DNA of 64,000 nucleotides, taken from contig JAKQGX010000042.1 of assembly GCA_029573235.1 (NCBI GenBank), positions 51,946 to 115,945 on the forward strand, read 5' to 3'. The DNA comes from Bacteroidota bacterium (GTDB taxonomy: Bacteria; Bacteroidota; Bacteroidia; Chitinophagales; Chitinophagaceae). A program made the position numbers and the translations under genes. Shown here piece after piece: positions 28,782 to 39,023 of this stretch (position 1 is the first letter of the stretch; every line of letters starts with the position of its first letter). The notes beneath the pieces were generated by a model, which ran no database searches, was not told the DNA's origin, and saw only the letters and a program-made list of their open reading frames with translations.

Positions 28782-29887
28782 TGAGCCAGAAACGCAAAAT
28801 ATCCATTCGTAAAATACTACAAGCCATCACCACGATGCTGCTTGCGAGTGGCTGTGTTGTGTTGGTGCTTAGCGCTTCGAAGGTGCAAGACGAAGAGCGA
28901 CTGAAGGATATTTTTTTGAAGGTGGAAAATGAAAACAAGTATCAGTTTATAGATAAAGAAAACCTGCTTAAATCTATTATTAGAAAGCATCATTTGGTAT
29001 CCGGAAAGACAGCGCTCAAAGCCATCCACCTAAAGGCCATTGAGCAGCAAGTGTATGAAGACCCATGGGCGGCATCAGTACAAGTGTATATAGATAACCA
29101 ACGAATGTTGCACATCAATGTCAAGCAATATTTGCCGGCTGCCCGTGTCTTCTTTGAAAATGGAGAGAGCTATTACATAACCAACTCGTTGAAACTATTG
29201 CCTACCATAGAACAGTTTACGTACTATACACATATCGTAACGAATGTTCCTTGGTTTAATAATGACAGCATGAACCTTGTTACGAGAGCGCAAGTATTGG
29301 CTATGATACGCACCATTGAAAGAGATAGTTTTTGGAGTGCACAAGTAGAACAGATTAGCATGACGCCCGATTTAGAGTTTGAGTTATACCCCGTTTTAGG
29401 TACGCATAAGATATTGTTTGGCGATACCTCTATGGCTACCCGAAAGCTAGAAAATTTGTTTGCTTTTTATAAGCGTGTCTTAAACAAAATTGGATGGGAC
29501 AAATACGAATTGTTAGATGTACGTTATAAAGACCAGATTATCGCTTCGCCGGAGTTGGCTTGGAAGAAACCAGCCAAAGGATTTAACAGCAACATGGATT
29601 GGGTAAAAACCATATTAGGTGATGCAGCTGAAACCTCAAAAGAAACTACAGGTGCAACGACTACAACGCTTGCAACAACAAGTACAAAACCGGCTGCGAC
29701 ACCAACTATAAAAAAGGATACAGTGCAACGTAGTGTCCCTACTCCATCTAGGCAACCACCAAAAAGTAACACTACGGCTACCCAAGCCACGCCGTCAAAA
29801 CCCCAATCAAAAACAATAGAAAAAAAGACTCCAAACAATACTCCTCCACCGAATAACAACAACAAACCAAAATACATCCTTAACTAA
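28781..29887 (+). CDS. ftsQ: FtsQ/DivIB-like division protein with low-complexity C-terminal tail
   Basis: Position between murC and ftsA, one N-terminal TM, POTRA-like and beta regions; TAATG overlap with murC; T/P/K/N-rich tail. Confidence 0.85.
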   Translation: MSQKRKISIRKILQAITTMLLASGCVVLVLSASKVQDEERLKDIFLKVENENKYQFIDKENLLKSIIRKHHLVSGKTALKAIHLKAIEQQVYEDPWAASVQVYIDNQRMLHINVKQYLPAARVFFENGESYYITNSLKLLPTIEQFTYYTHIVTNVPWFNNDSMNLVTRAQVLAMIRTIERDSFWSAQVEQISMTPDLEFELYPVLGTHKILFGDTSMATRKLENLFAFYKRVLNKIGWDKYELLDVRYKDQIIASPELAWKKPAKGFNSNMDWVKTILGDAAETSKETTGATTTTLATTSTKPAATPTIKKDTVQRSVPTPSRQPPKSNTTATQATPSKPQSKTIEKKTPNNTPPPNNNNKPKYILN

Positions 29888-29905
29888 ACATAACACCTAC
29901 AACAT

Positions 29906-31297
29906 ATGTCCAGAAAAGAACAACCCATCATTGTCGGCCTCGATATCGGTACTACCAAAGTAGTAGCTATCGCCGGGCGAAAGAATGAATTTGGAAAGCT
30001 TGAAATCTTAGGCTTCGGTAAAGCCGAGTCTGCCGGCGTCAGTCATGGCGTGGTCATGAATATCGAGCAGTGCATCAAATCTATTCAGCAAGCTATTGAG
30101 AAATGTCGTCAATCCAATCCACAATTGGAGCTGAAAGAAATGTATGTGGGCATTGCCGGCCAGCATATTAAGAGCATTCAAACCCGTGGCGACCGCGTGC
30201 GTGTCAGTACGGATTCGGAGATCAGCAAAGAAGATATTGACATGCTCATCCGTGACCAGCACAAAACCTATATACCTGCCGGTGACCAAATAATTGATAT
30301 CATACCCAAAGATTTTTCGGTGGATAATACCAACAATGTACTAGACCCCATTGGTATGAGCGGTGTGAAAGTAGGTGCCAATTTTCATATTATTACCGGC
30401 GATAGACATGCCATACGAAACATCAAGAGATGCGTGGATAAATCTGGACTCATTACACGTGACATCCTCTTGCAACCCTTGGCATCAGCAGCAGCTGTGA
30501 TGAACGTAGAAGACCTCGAAGCCGGAGTAGCCATTGTGGATATTGGCGGTGGTACTACGGATATGGCAGTGTACTATGATGGCATTTTAAAGCATACGGC
30601 AGTAATACCATACGCCGGTGTTAACATTACCGAAGACATCCGCAACGGTTTAGGTGTGCTTCGTGCCCAAGCAGAACAAATGAAAGTGCAATATGGAAGT
30701 GCATTATCTGATATGGCAAACAACAATGCCTACATCACTATTCCCGGCTTGCGAGGATTGCAGCCGAAAGAAATTTCAGTAAAGAATCTATCGCATATCA
30801 TACAAGCACGCATGCACGAAATATTAGATCATGTAGTGTATCACCTTAAACAAGCTGGGCTTGAAAAAAAATTATATGGTGGTATCATCTTGACCGGTGG
30901 TGGCGCTCAATTAAACAACCTTGTACAATTGACCGAATATGTAACCGGTTTAGGAGCACGCATTGGGTATCCTAACGAGCACTTAGCGGGCAAACATGCA
31001 GAAGCACTGATGAACCCCATGTATGCTACTTGTATCGGCTTGATATTACGCGGCTATCACGATTATGAAAGCAGTCGTTTACGCTTTGTAGGTGAAAGCA
31101 TTAATTCACTACAAGACGAAGCAACGGAGCAAACAACCTCTTTGCCGGAAGGTCAAGTGGAAGAAGGTCTTGAGCAAGGTGAGATAGAAGTTGTTGATGT
31201 AAAGCCTCGCACTCGCCTGATGGGGCAATTATTTGGGCGATTTAAAGATAAGTTCGTTCGAATATTTGAAGCAGACGATACCGAAATTGATAGTTAA
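29906..31297 (+). CDS. ftsA: Cell division protein FtsA
   Basis: IIVGLDIGTTKVVAIAG, AIVDIGGGTTDMAVY, ILTGGGAQL; C-terminal amphipathic segment. Confidence 0.97.
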   Translation: MSRKEQPIIVGLDIGTTKVVAIAGRKNEFGKLEILGFGKAESAGVSHGVVMNIEQCIKSIQQAIEKCRQSNPQLELKEMYVGIAGQHIKSIQTRGDRVRVSTDSEISKEDIDMLIRDQHKTYIPAGDQIIDIIPKDFSVDNTNNVLDPIGMSGVKVGANFHIITGDRHAIRNIKRCVDKSGLITRDILLQPLASAAAVMNVEDLEAGVAIVDIGGGTTDMAVYYDGILKHTAVIPYAGVNITEDIRNGLGVLRAQAEQMKVQYGSALSDMANNNAYITIPGLRGLQPKEISVKNLSHIIQARMHEILDHVVYHLKQAGLEKKLYGGIILTGGGAQLNNLVQLTEYVTGLGARIGYPNEHLAGKHAEALMNPMYATCIGLILRGYHDYESSRLRFVGESINSLQDEATEQTTSLPEGQVEEGLEQGEIEVVDVKPRTRLMGQLFGRFKDKFVRIFEADDTEIDS

Positions 31298-31404
31298 TGA
31301 GACATAAGTTGAAGAACAAAGAACATCTACATCGTTTAATATAAAATTGTAAAACCAAAATTCACATACTAACCATTATTTACTAACCCACAAAACAAAC
31401 CAAT

Positions 31405-33015
31405 ATGATACATTTTGAAATTCCCAAAAATCAATCCTCTATCATCAAAGTGATAGGCGTTGGCGGAGGCGGTGGCAATGCCGTAAACTACATGTACAAC
31501 CTAGGTATCGAAGGCGTAGATTTTGTTGTCTGCAACACCGATCAACAAGCACTTACCCTCAGCCCTGTACCCAACAAGATTCAACTCGGGCCACACCTTA
31601 CGCAAGGTTTAGGTGCCGGTGCTAATCCTGAAATTGGTAAACAAGCCAGCGAAGAAAGCATTGAAGATTTATCCAAAATATTAAAGGTGAATACGCGCAT
31701 GGCCTTCATCACAGCCGGTATGGGCGGTGGCACCGGTACCGGTGGTGCTCCTGTATTAGCCAAAGCTTGTAGAGATTTAGACATCCTTACAGTGGGTATA
31801 GTTACGTTGCCTTTTACACATGAAGGTCGCAAGCGTATGAAGCAAGCACAAGAAGGTATTGACCGCCTTCGTGAACATGTGGATACGATTTTGATTATTT
31901 CAAACGATAAACTACGTCAACAATTTGGCAACCTGCCTTTCACACAAGCATTTGCCAAAGCCGATGATATCCTTGCTACAGCTGCAAAATGCATCACCGA
32001 CGTTATTACCACTACCGGACAAATAAACGTGGACTTTGCGGATGTTTGTACCGTAATGAAAAATGGAGGTGTAGCCATCTTGGGTAGTGCCTCTGTAGCC
32101 GGCGACAACCGTGCGTTACATGCCGTTGAGCAAGCCATCAACTCACCGTTGTTAAACGACAATGATATCCGTGGAGCTAAATGGATTTTGATGAACATCA
32201 ACTCGGCTCCGGGTGAGTTTGAACATACTATGGACGAAACCGACGAAATACAAGCGTACGTTCAGCAATTGGCAGGTGAAGATTGTGAGGTAATATTAGG
32301 TATGGGGCATGATCCATCATTGGGAGATAAGATTAGTGTTACAGTAATTGCTACGGGTTTTAAACATAGAGAGATTACTGCAGAAGCACCGGCTAAAAAA
32401 CCAGAAATAAATAAAGTGTTTGTGAGCTTACAAGACAATTCAGCACCTCAAGCTGCATTAGCTAACGAAACAAACCAACCCCAACAAGAAGAGCCGGCAA
32501 TAAAAAATGAACTCATGCCTTTCGTCGTGGACTTCAATCCTCAGCCGGCTTTTCCTGTAACTAGCCAAGAAACAACGGTTGAAAATGATACAACTTCAGA
32601 ACTGGTTTCAGATTCGTTCTCCGCTTCACAAGAGTTTAAAGACAAGCTCAACAACATTCAGTTGGTTATTAAGTCGGATAGTGAAATGAAGCAAGAAGAA
32701 ATAAAGATAGGGGAGCATTTTCTTTCACAAGAAGAGATAGAAGAAAAGAAATCGTTTGAAGCACAGAAGTTGGCATTGGAAGAAAGAGCTGAAAGACTAC
32801 GTCGTCTTAGCTTTGATATTAAAGCAACAGAAGGCAGTGATGAAATGGAAAAAGTACCCGCCTATATCAGGCAAAACATTCAGATTGACAATGGCGTTTC
32901 TTCTACCGAAAACTATTATAGTGGCTATACGGTGGGCACTAACCATAATAATAGTGACCAACAGGCTTCTATACAAAGCATCAACACTTTCTTGGATGGC
33001 ATTAAGCCCGATTAA
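31405..33015 (+). CDS. ftsZ: Cell division protein FtsZ
   Basis: KVIGVGGGGGNAVNYM, GMGGGTGTGGAPVLA, C-terminal conserved peptide VPAYIRQNI. Confidence 0.98.
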   Translation: MIHFEIPKNQSSIIKVIGVGGGGGNAVNYMYNLGIEGVDFVVCNTDQQALTLSPVPNKIQLGPHLTQGLGAGANPEIGKQASEESIEDLSKILKVNTRMAFITAGMGGGTGTGGAPVLAKACRDLDILTVGIVTLPFTHEGRKRMKQAQEGIDRLREHVDTILIISNDKLRQQFGNLPFTQAFAKADDILATAAKCITDVITTTGQINVDFADVCTVMKNGGVAILGSASVAGDNRALHAVEQAINSPLLNDNDIRGAKWILMNINSAPGEFEHTMDETDEIQAYVQQLAGEDCEVILGMGHDPSLGDKISVTVIATGFKHREITAEAPAKKPEINKVFVSLQDNSAPQAALANETNQPQQEEPAIKNELMPFVVDFNPQPAFPVTSQETTVENDTTSELVSDSFSASQEFKDKLNNIQLVIKSDSEMKQEEIKIGEHFLSQEEIEEKKSFEAQKLALEERAERLRRLSFDIKATEGSDEMEKVPAYIRQNIQIDNGVSSTENYYSGYTVGTNHNNSDQQASIQSINTFLDGIKPD

Positions 33016-33042
33016 TCGATAGGACACAACCATCATATCTTT

Positions 33043-33070
33043 CAACAGCAACTCCATAGGGTTGCTGTTG
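33043..33070 (+). terminator. Hairpin after ftsZ
   Basis: CAACAGCAAC-8nt-GTTGCTGTTG, 10-bp stem; weak T tail. Confidence 0.55.
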
Positions 33071-33114
33071 TTGTTGGTGTGCACACCTTGTTTATCGTTG
33101 AAAAAATATAACCT

Positions 33115-33912
33115 TTAACGAGGACGAGATTTGCTTGCTGTACTATCATTGTCGGCTTGTAGCCAAGCTTTATATTGTTCGCGCACCCATACTTTCAACT
33201 CTAAATCAGAAGCAGCACGTGCAAAATCAAAAGGCATCGGATGGCTGTTCATAAAATGCGCTATGCTATCGCCGGTAAGATGAGTTTGCGACTGCACCAA
33301 AGAAGGGGTGTAGCGAGAGTCGATAAATTTTTCTTGCTCCCAATGGTGAAAATCTTTTTGAAACTGAAAGGTACGTTTGCTTCTGCCAGATAGTTTTTCT
33401 GCAACGAAGGAAACCGGCGACATCAGCCCACCTCCTTTGCGCCTTGCCAGCGCTCGTTGGTAAGTGCTGCGTCGCTCCATCGAATCCCTTTGATAGGCTG
33501 TGAACCGATTTCGCAACGTGAATTCTTCCAAATCATAACTCAATTGAAAGAGGCTGATAAACATTTCTGCCACTCCCATACTCGCCGGAACAATATAGGA
33601 TTGCTCTTGGTAACCTACCAATGAAAAAAGTACAGGGTCTCCCTTTTCGGCACTCAGGCTATAGTTCCCTTTTGTATCTGTATAGACACTTTGTTGGGTA
33701 CGCTCATTCGTAATTTTTACGGCTGTGAGCAACACATCGGTAGCGCCGTCTTTTACACTACCGCGCAAGATTTGTGCTTTTATGGGCAAGCACCCTACCA
33801 CCATAAGCAAGCCTGCAAGAATGTATTTCACCCGCAGCAAAAATAAGTACGCATCCATAGCGAGCGTCTGTAAAGAATTCTTAAAAAAATGATGATTGAC
33901 AGATCCCATCAA
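33115..33912 (-). CDS. Carboxypeptidase-like regulatory-domain protein (TonB-receptor plug-type N-domain), exported
   Basis: ILRGSVKDGATDVLLTAVKITNERTQQSVYTDTKGNYSLSAEKGDPVLFSLVGYQEQ; hydrophobic N terminus. True start may be internal Met. Confidence 0.7.
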   Translation of the reverse strand: MMGSVNHHFFKNSLQTLAMDAYLFLLRVKYILAGLLMVVGCLPIKAQILRGSVKDGATDVLLTAVKITNERTQQSVYTDTKGNYSLSAEKGDPVLFSLVGYQEQSYIVPASMGVAEMFISLFQLSYDLEEFTLRNRFTAYQRDSMERRSTYQRALARRKGGGLMSPVSFVAEKLSGRSKRTFQFQKDFHHWEQEKFIDSRYTPSLVQSQTHLTGDSIAHFMNSHPMPFDFARAASDLELKVWVREQYKAWLQADNDSTASKSRPR

Positions 33913-33980
33913 GATTGCTTTCTTCCATCAATAACAGCGGTTGATAAAAATATATTTTTTCGATGCAAGCAAAGGTTTGC

Positions 33981-33988
33981 TACTTTTG
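33981..33988 (+). promoter_or_regulatory. -7 element TACTTTTG for phosphohexomutase gene
   Basis: TAnnTTTG 31 bp upstream of ATG 34019. Confidence 0.5.
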
Positions 33989-34018
33989 CGCGTCCTAATA
34001 AAATCAATAATAATTACT

Positions 34019-35416
34019 ATGACACCGGATACAATTAAGTTTGGTACAGACGGATGGCGTGCCATCATTGCAAAAGATTTTACTGTATATAATGTAGCTC
34101 GTGTGAGTGCCGGATTGGCAGCTTGGCTCGGCAAAAACGCTACAGTGGTAGTGGGTCATGATTTTCGTTTTGGTGGAGAAATGTTTGTAGAAACCGTAAC
34201 GAAAGTTTTGTGTGCTAACGGCATTAAGGTAAAACTGGCAAAGGGAGCTATTAGCACTCCGATGATTTCTTATGGTGTGATGGCATTAAAGGCACAGCAG
34301 GGAGTGGTGATAACCGCCTCACATAACCCTCCATCTTATAATGGGTATAAACTAAAGGGCGCTCATGGTGGACCTTCAAGCCCTAAAGACATAGCTGCCG
34401 TAGAAGCCCTCATTCCTTTAGAATATTCGTACGAAGAACAACCCTTGTCGTATTGGCAAGAAAAAGGCATGTTGGAATATGTGAATTTAGAAGACCTTTA
34501 TGTTCAATACTTGCAAAGTAAATTTGATTTCACTGCTCTTAATAACTCCCCTTATAAAATTGCTTACGATGCCATGTATGGTGCCGGACAGCAAGTTGTT
34601 CGCCGTTTATTGCCACAAGCCGTATTGCTGCATTGCGAAAATAATCCTGGATTTATGGGGCAAGCGCCGGAGCCATTAGATAAAAATTTACAAGAACTGG
34701 CAAAAACCATTCGGAACACGCCTGAACTGAAAATTGGATTAGCCACAGATGGTGATGCCGATAGAATTGGGTTGTATGATGAAGATGGCAACTTTGTAGA
34801 TGCGCACCATATCTTATTGTTGTTGGTTCATTATTTACACCGATATAAAAACATGTCTGGAAAAGTAGCCATTGCTTTCTCTGTTACCGACCGTGTGAAG
34901 AAAATGTGTGAAACGTATCAGCTACCGGTTGAGGTTACGCCTATCGGGTTCAAATACATCAGTGAAATTATGGTACACGAAGATGTGCTAGTGGGTGGTG
35001 AAGAAAGTGGGGGCATTGCGGTGAAAGGACACATTCCGGAGCGTGATGGGATCTACGATGGACTGCTGCTTTATCAATTTATGACCGAAACAGGTAAGAC
35101 TTTAAAAGAACTTATCCGTGAGGTATATGATGTTGTGGGCACCTTTGTATATGAGCGCAACGACCTTACGCTGGACAACGAATTGAAAGAGCGTATTATC
35201 AAAACCGCACAGGATAATGGTTATGACAAATTCGGTAAATACACCTTCCATAAAAGAGAAACCATTGATGGTGTAAAATATCACTTGGATAATGGCGGAT
35301 GGGTGATGCTTAGGGCTTCCGGCACCGAGCCGTTGCTTCGCATTTATGCAGAAGGCAATAGTCGTGAAGAAACTTTGGATATTTTGGAAGAAGTGAAGAA
35401 GACCGTGCTCAATTAA
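34019..35416 (+). CDS. Phosphoglucomutase/phosphomannomutase
   Basis: KFGTDGWRAIIAKDFT, VVITASHNPPSYNGYK, ATDGDADRIG, GGEESGGI; ATG 34019 preferred since promoter lies inside the 5' extension. Confidence 0.94.
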   Translation: MTPDTIKFGTDGWRAIIAKDFTVYNVARVSAGLAAWLGKNATVVVGHDFRFGGEMFVETVTKVLCANGIKVKLAKGAISTPMISYGVMALKAQQGVVITASHNPPSYNGYKLKGAHGGPSSPKDIAAVEALIPLEYSYEEQPLSYWQEKGMLEYVNLEDLYVQYLQSKFDFTALNNSPYKIAYDAMYGAGQQVVRRLLPQAVLLHCENNPGFMGQAPEPLDKNLQELAKTIRNTPELKIGLATDGDADRIGLYDEDGNFVDAHHILLLLVHYLHRYKNMSGKVAIAFSVTDRVKKMCETYQLPVEVTPIGFKYISEIMVHEDVLVGGEESGGIAVKGHIPERDGIYDGLLLYQFMTETGKTLKELIREVYDVVGTFVYERNDLTLDNELKERIIKTAQDNGYDKFGKYTFHKRETIDGVKYHLDNGGWVMLRASGTEPLLRIYAEGNSREETLDILEEVKKTVLN

Positions 35417-35515
35417 ATCACATGCCCTTAATAAAATATTATTCTAGTTGTATTTTGAAAAACAAAAAATACATGGATTTTTGTAACATTAATAAGTAAA
35501 CTAACTACGTATTTC

Positions 35516-37360
35516 ATGAAAAAGCTACTTTTATTATTGGGGGCTGCTGCCATCAGCCACGCTTCGATGGCTCAACTCTCGTTAACAGGCACCTCGTACA
35601 CGCAAGACTTCAACAACTTGGGTACCGCCCTCCCCATCGGCTGGAAACTATTTACCGGCGCCACACCTACCGCTTTAGGAAATGATGTTACGGCTACTAA
35701 ATTTAACGCCAGTCCCGTTGAATGGAAAGGTAATTCTGGCGGTTTCCGAAATTCTGCTTCTGCCAACGGCCAACCTAACTTTGCCGCCATTGGTAACAGT
35801 TCTACTGCACAAGCTGCCGTTACTGATAGGGTACTCAGTGTAAGACAAGTGGGGTATTCCAATTCTAATTTTGGACAAAGTGATTCGGGTGCTGCCTTTG
35901 GTTTGCATATCAACAACACCGTTGGTCTGACGAACTTTCAACTATCGTTCAAGTTACAATCGTTGGATTCTACTTCTATTAAACAAACAACATGGGTGGT
36001 AGATTATGGCTTCGGTAGCAATCCATCTTCCTTTACATCAGTGGCTGTAACCGGTACGAATACCACAGGCGGAAATACATTTACCAATAATACGATTACG
36101 GTAAATTTTGGTAATGCATTAGACAACCAATCGGGAAATGTTTGGATTCGTATTGCTGCGTTAACTGTTTCAACAGGTGGTAGTGGCAATAGACCTACTA
36201 CCGGTATCGATGATTTCAACCTTACATGGACAGGTAACAGTGCACCCAATTACCATCCCAATATCACGGCTCTTAGCCCTGCAAACAACAGCATCAACAT
36301 CCCTGTTGCTACCAACTTACAGGTAACTTTTGACCGTGCTGTAACAGTAGGTACCGGCAATATCACGGTAAAAAATGTAACCGATCAAACCATGCAAACC
36401 ATTCCGGCTAGTGCGGCTTCTGTTTCGGGCAATGTGGCTACCATCACAGGTGCTACCTTAGCTTTGGGTAAAAGCTATTATGTAACCTTCGACTCTTCTG
36501 TTTTTGATACAGCTGGTTTTGTGAGCTATGGTATTTATGATACGACAGCTTGGACATTTTCTACCTTGCCTGTTCCATTACCACCATTGACCTCTTTATA
36601 CGAAAACTTTGATACAGCTTGTGGGGCAACTCCTCCCAGTCTTCCTGCTCGTTGGGTAAAACATAGCGTTACAGGCTCTCAACAGTGGAATTGCCATAGC
36701 ATTGGATATAACGGTACACCGGCTTTTGCAATGAATGGCTACCAAGCCGGCAATAATGTAAATGAAGATTGGTTGATTACACCGAAGTTGGATCTATCCG
36801 CCATGACAAATCCGGCTATTGCTTTTAGAGCGTTCAAAAAATTTGCCGGTGATGATATTCATGTGTTGGTATCTTTCAATTACTCCGGCATCGGCGACCC
36901 TACTGCAGCTACATGGACAGATTTGAATATGGACTTCTCAACTGTTGATACCAATTGGAATGTGTATCAAGCAGGATTAGCATCTTTCAAATCCAATCCA
37001 TTCTTTGTGGCTTTCAAATACACCTCTACCCTTACTGCTGCATCACAGTGGAAATTGGATGAAATTCAAACCAAAGAAGTGGTTACGAGTGTGAACAGTG
37101 TTTCTAAAGCAACATTGCCATTTACTGTATTGGGGTATGCTACTTCAAACAGTGTATCGATTGCAATGGATGCTGCAGCCGGCTCATATGATGTATCGAT
37201 TATTGATATGTCCGGCAAAAACGTACACCACGAAACCATCAACTTGAGTAAAGGCTCACAAACCTTTACCATTTCCGGCTTCCATCTTGCTAAAGGCATG
37301 TATATGCTCAAGATGAATCATGGCAAAGAAAGAGGTTTTGCTAAGTTTTTAGTACCATAA
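35516..37360 (+). CDS. T9SS-secreted protein with SbsA Ig-like and cleaved-adhesin/choice-of-anchor domains
   Basis: Signal peptide ..SHASMAQ; ALSPANNSINIPVATNLQVTFDRAVTVGTGNI; C-terminal YDVSIIDMSGKNVHHETINLSKGSQTFTISGFHLAKGMYMLKM type A sorting domain. Confidence 0.88.
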   Translation: MKKLLLLLGAAAISHASMAQLSLTGTSYTQDFNNLGTALPIGWKLFTGATPTALGNDVTATKFNASPVEWKGNSGGFRNSASANGQPNFAAIGNSSTAQAAVTDRVLSVRQVGYSNSNFGQSDSGAAFGLHINNTVGLTNFQLSFKLQSLDSTSIKQTTWVVDYGFGSNPSSFTSVAVTGTNTTGGNTFTNNTITVNFGNALDNQSGNVWIRIAALTVSTGGSGNRPTTGIDDFNLTWTGNSAPNYHPNITALSPANNSINIPVATNLQVTFDRAVTVGTGNITVKNVTDQTMQTIPASAASVSGNVATITGATLALGKSYYVTFDSSVFDTAGFVSYGIYDTTAWTFSTLPVPLPPLTSLYENFDTACGATPPSLPARWVKHSVTGSQQWNCHSIGYNGTPAFAMNGYQAGNNVNEDWLITPKLDLSAMTNPAIAFRAFKKFAGDDIHVLVSFNYSGIGDPTAATWTDLNMDFSTVDTNWNVYQAGLASFKSNPFFVAFKYTSTLTAASQWKLDEIQTKEVVTSVNSVSKATLPFTVLGYATSNSVSIAMDAAAGSYDVSIIDMSGKNVHHETINLSKGSQTFTISGFHLAKGMYMLKMNHGKERGFAKFLVP

Positions 37361-37380
37361 TCTATCATAATCATATTGTA

Positions 37381-37412
37381 ATGCCTCATCCCTCCGGATG
37401 GGGCATTTTTTT
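37381..37412 (+). terminator. Rho-independent terminator
   Basis: ATGCCTCATCC-CTCC-GGATGGGGCAT (one G-U pair) then TTTTTTT. Confidence 0.85.
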
Positions 37413-37449
37413 ATACAATTTCTAACAAGCAATTTCAGAACTTCGCCTT

Positions 37450-38898
37450 ATGCGAAAAATATTACTACTAATAGCAAGTGCTTTTCTCACTCATGCTAGC
37501 ATGGCGCAAAGTATTGCAGAGCAAGGCTGTGGCACCATCACCTCAGATGAAGAGATGCAACCCATTTATGAATATGTGCGTACCCTAGAATCAGCTAAGC
37601 CCAAGGGCACCGCTGGTGTAGATAGCATTCCATTATCTATTCACATTGTCACCAAAGATGATGGTACGGGTGGATATCCTTTACAAAACGTATTTCCGCT
37701 TATCTGTAGCCTAAACACACGATATGCACCGGCGAGCATGTATTTCTATATCGCTTGGCCGATTCGTTATATCAACAACACCAGCTATTACATTCATAAT
37801 TTTTCAGTTGGCTACCAAATGATGCAAACCAACAATGTAGCGCAATCGGTAAATGTATATTTTGTGCAAGACCCTTCCGGAACCTGTGGTTATTTCTCTC
37901 CGGGGGCAGATGGCGTAGCTATTGGTATAAATTGTGCCGCTGTAAATAGCACTACCTTGGTGCATGAGTTGGGACACTTCTTTAGTTTGCCGCATACCTT
38001 CAGAGGTTGGGAAAATGGGGCTACACCACCTGTATATCAACAAGAGTATGTAAAGCGTGGAGTAGGGGCTAATTGCACTACTGCCGGCGATGGATTTTGC
38101 GATACGGATGCTGATTATTTAGGTAGTCGCTGGGCTTGTCCGTACAATGGGTTCAATGTATTATTAGACCCCTTGGGTGATACCGTTAAACCCGATCCAA
38201 CTTTGTATATGTCCTATTCTATGGATGCCTGTATGACACGCTTCAGCCCTTTGCAAATAGGATCGATGCAAAACAATTTATATGGCATAAGAAATGCCTT
38301 GCGGTTAAGACCTTCTACACCGTATGCAGCATTATCAACCCCCAATGTATTTCTACCTGCAAACAAGGTCATGTATTCCAATACAAAGTATGTAATGTGG
38401 AATAAAGTACCCGGTGCACAGTATTACTATGTTAAAATTACCAGTGCCGCACTACCTACTGTAGTAAGACAAGAAGCCCTAACGACTGACACCTTCCTCA
38501 ATATTTCAATAGCTATGGTTAATGGAGGCAACTACTTGGCTACTGTGGTGCCCTTACAAGAAAAAAACGTTTGTGGTGCCCATACCGCAGCCTATACATT
38601 TTCTTACAGTGCAGCGTTGGGTGTAGATGATGTTGCAACCCATCAACGTCCACTGAGTATGGTGCCGAACCCAGCAAATACCGAAACAAGGTTGCAGGTG
38701 CCAAATGTAAAAAATGGTTCTTATGCTATTAGAATAACCAACATCGCCGGACAGTCTATCTTGCAACAAGACTTGCAACATTCTGGAGGCACATTCTCTA
38801 TTCCGGTGTCCACTCAATATTTACCCAATGGTATCTATTCTGTTCGCATCACCGGCAATGGACTCAGCATGGTGGAGAAGCTGGTAGTACAGCATTAG
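37450..38898 (+). CDS. Secreted metzincin-like zinc metalloprotease (M43-like) with T9SS C-terminal domain
   Basis: TTLVHELGHFFSLPHTF zinc motif; MSYSMDACMTRFSPLQ Met-turn region; C-terminal sorting domain SMVPNPANTETRLQVPN..YSVRI. Confidence 0.85.
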   Translation: MRKILLLIASAFLTHASMAQSIAEQGCGTITSDEEMQPIYEYVRTLESAKPKGTAGVDSIPLSIHIVTKDDGTGGYPLQNVFPLICSLNTRYAPASMYFYIAWPIRYINNTSYYIHNFSVGYQMMQTNNVAQSVNVYFVQDPSGTCGYFSPGADGVAIGINCAAVNSTTLVHELGHFFSLPHTFRGWENGATPPVYQQEYVKRGVGANCTTAGDGFCDTDADYLGSRWACPYNGFNVLLDPLGDTVKPDPTLYMSYSMDACMTRFSPLQIGSMQNNLYGIRNALRLRPSTPYAALSTPNVFLPANKVMYSNTKYVMWNKVPGAQYYYVKITSAALPTVVRQEALTTDTFLNISIAMVNGGNYLATVVPLQEKNVCGAHTAAYTFSYSAALGVDDVATHQRPLSMVPNPANTETRLQVPNVKNGSYAIRITNIAGQSILQQDLQHSGGTFSIPVSTQYLPNGIYSVRITGNGLSMVEKLVVQH

Positions 38899-38925
38899 TA
38901 AGTTATCCTAACTACGTTCTATCAT

Positions 38926-38957
38926 AAGGTTGCACGGTTGGTGCAACCTTTATTTTT
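38926..38957 (+). terminator. Rho-independent terminator
   Basis: AAGGTTGCAC-GGTTG-GTGCAACCTT then TATTTTTG. Confidence 0.75.
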
Positions 38958-39023
38958 GATCTACAAAAAAGAATACCGATAGTAAGCGTCAGACTGTATA
39001 TTTGTTTAGAAGATAAAAGGTAG

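Noticed and set aside
35449-35473. TGTATTTT..AAAATACA hairpin after the phosphohexomutase
   Set aside because: AT-only stem, too weak to call a terminator with confidence.
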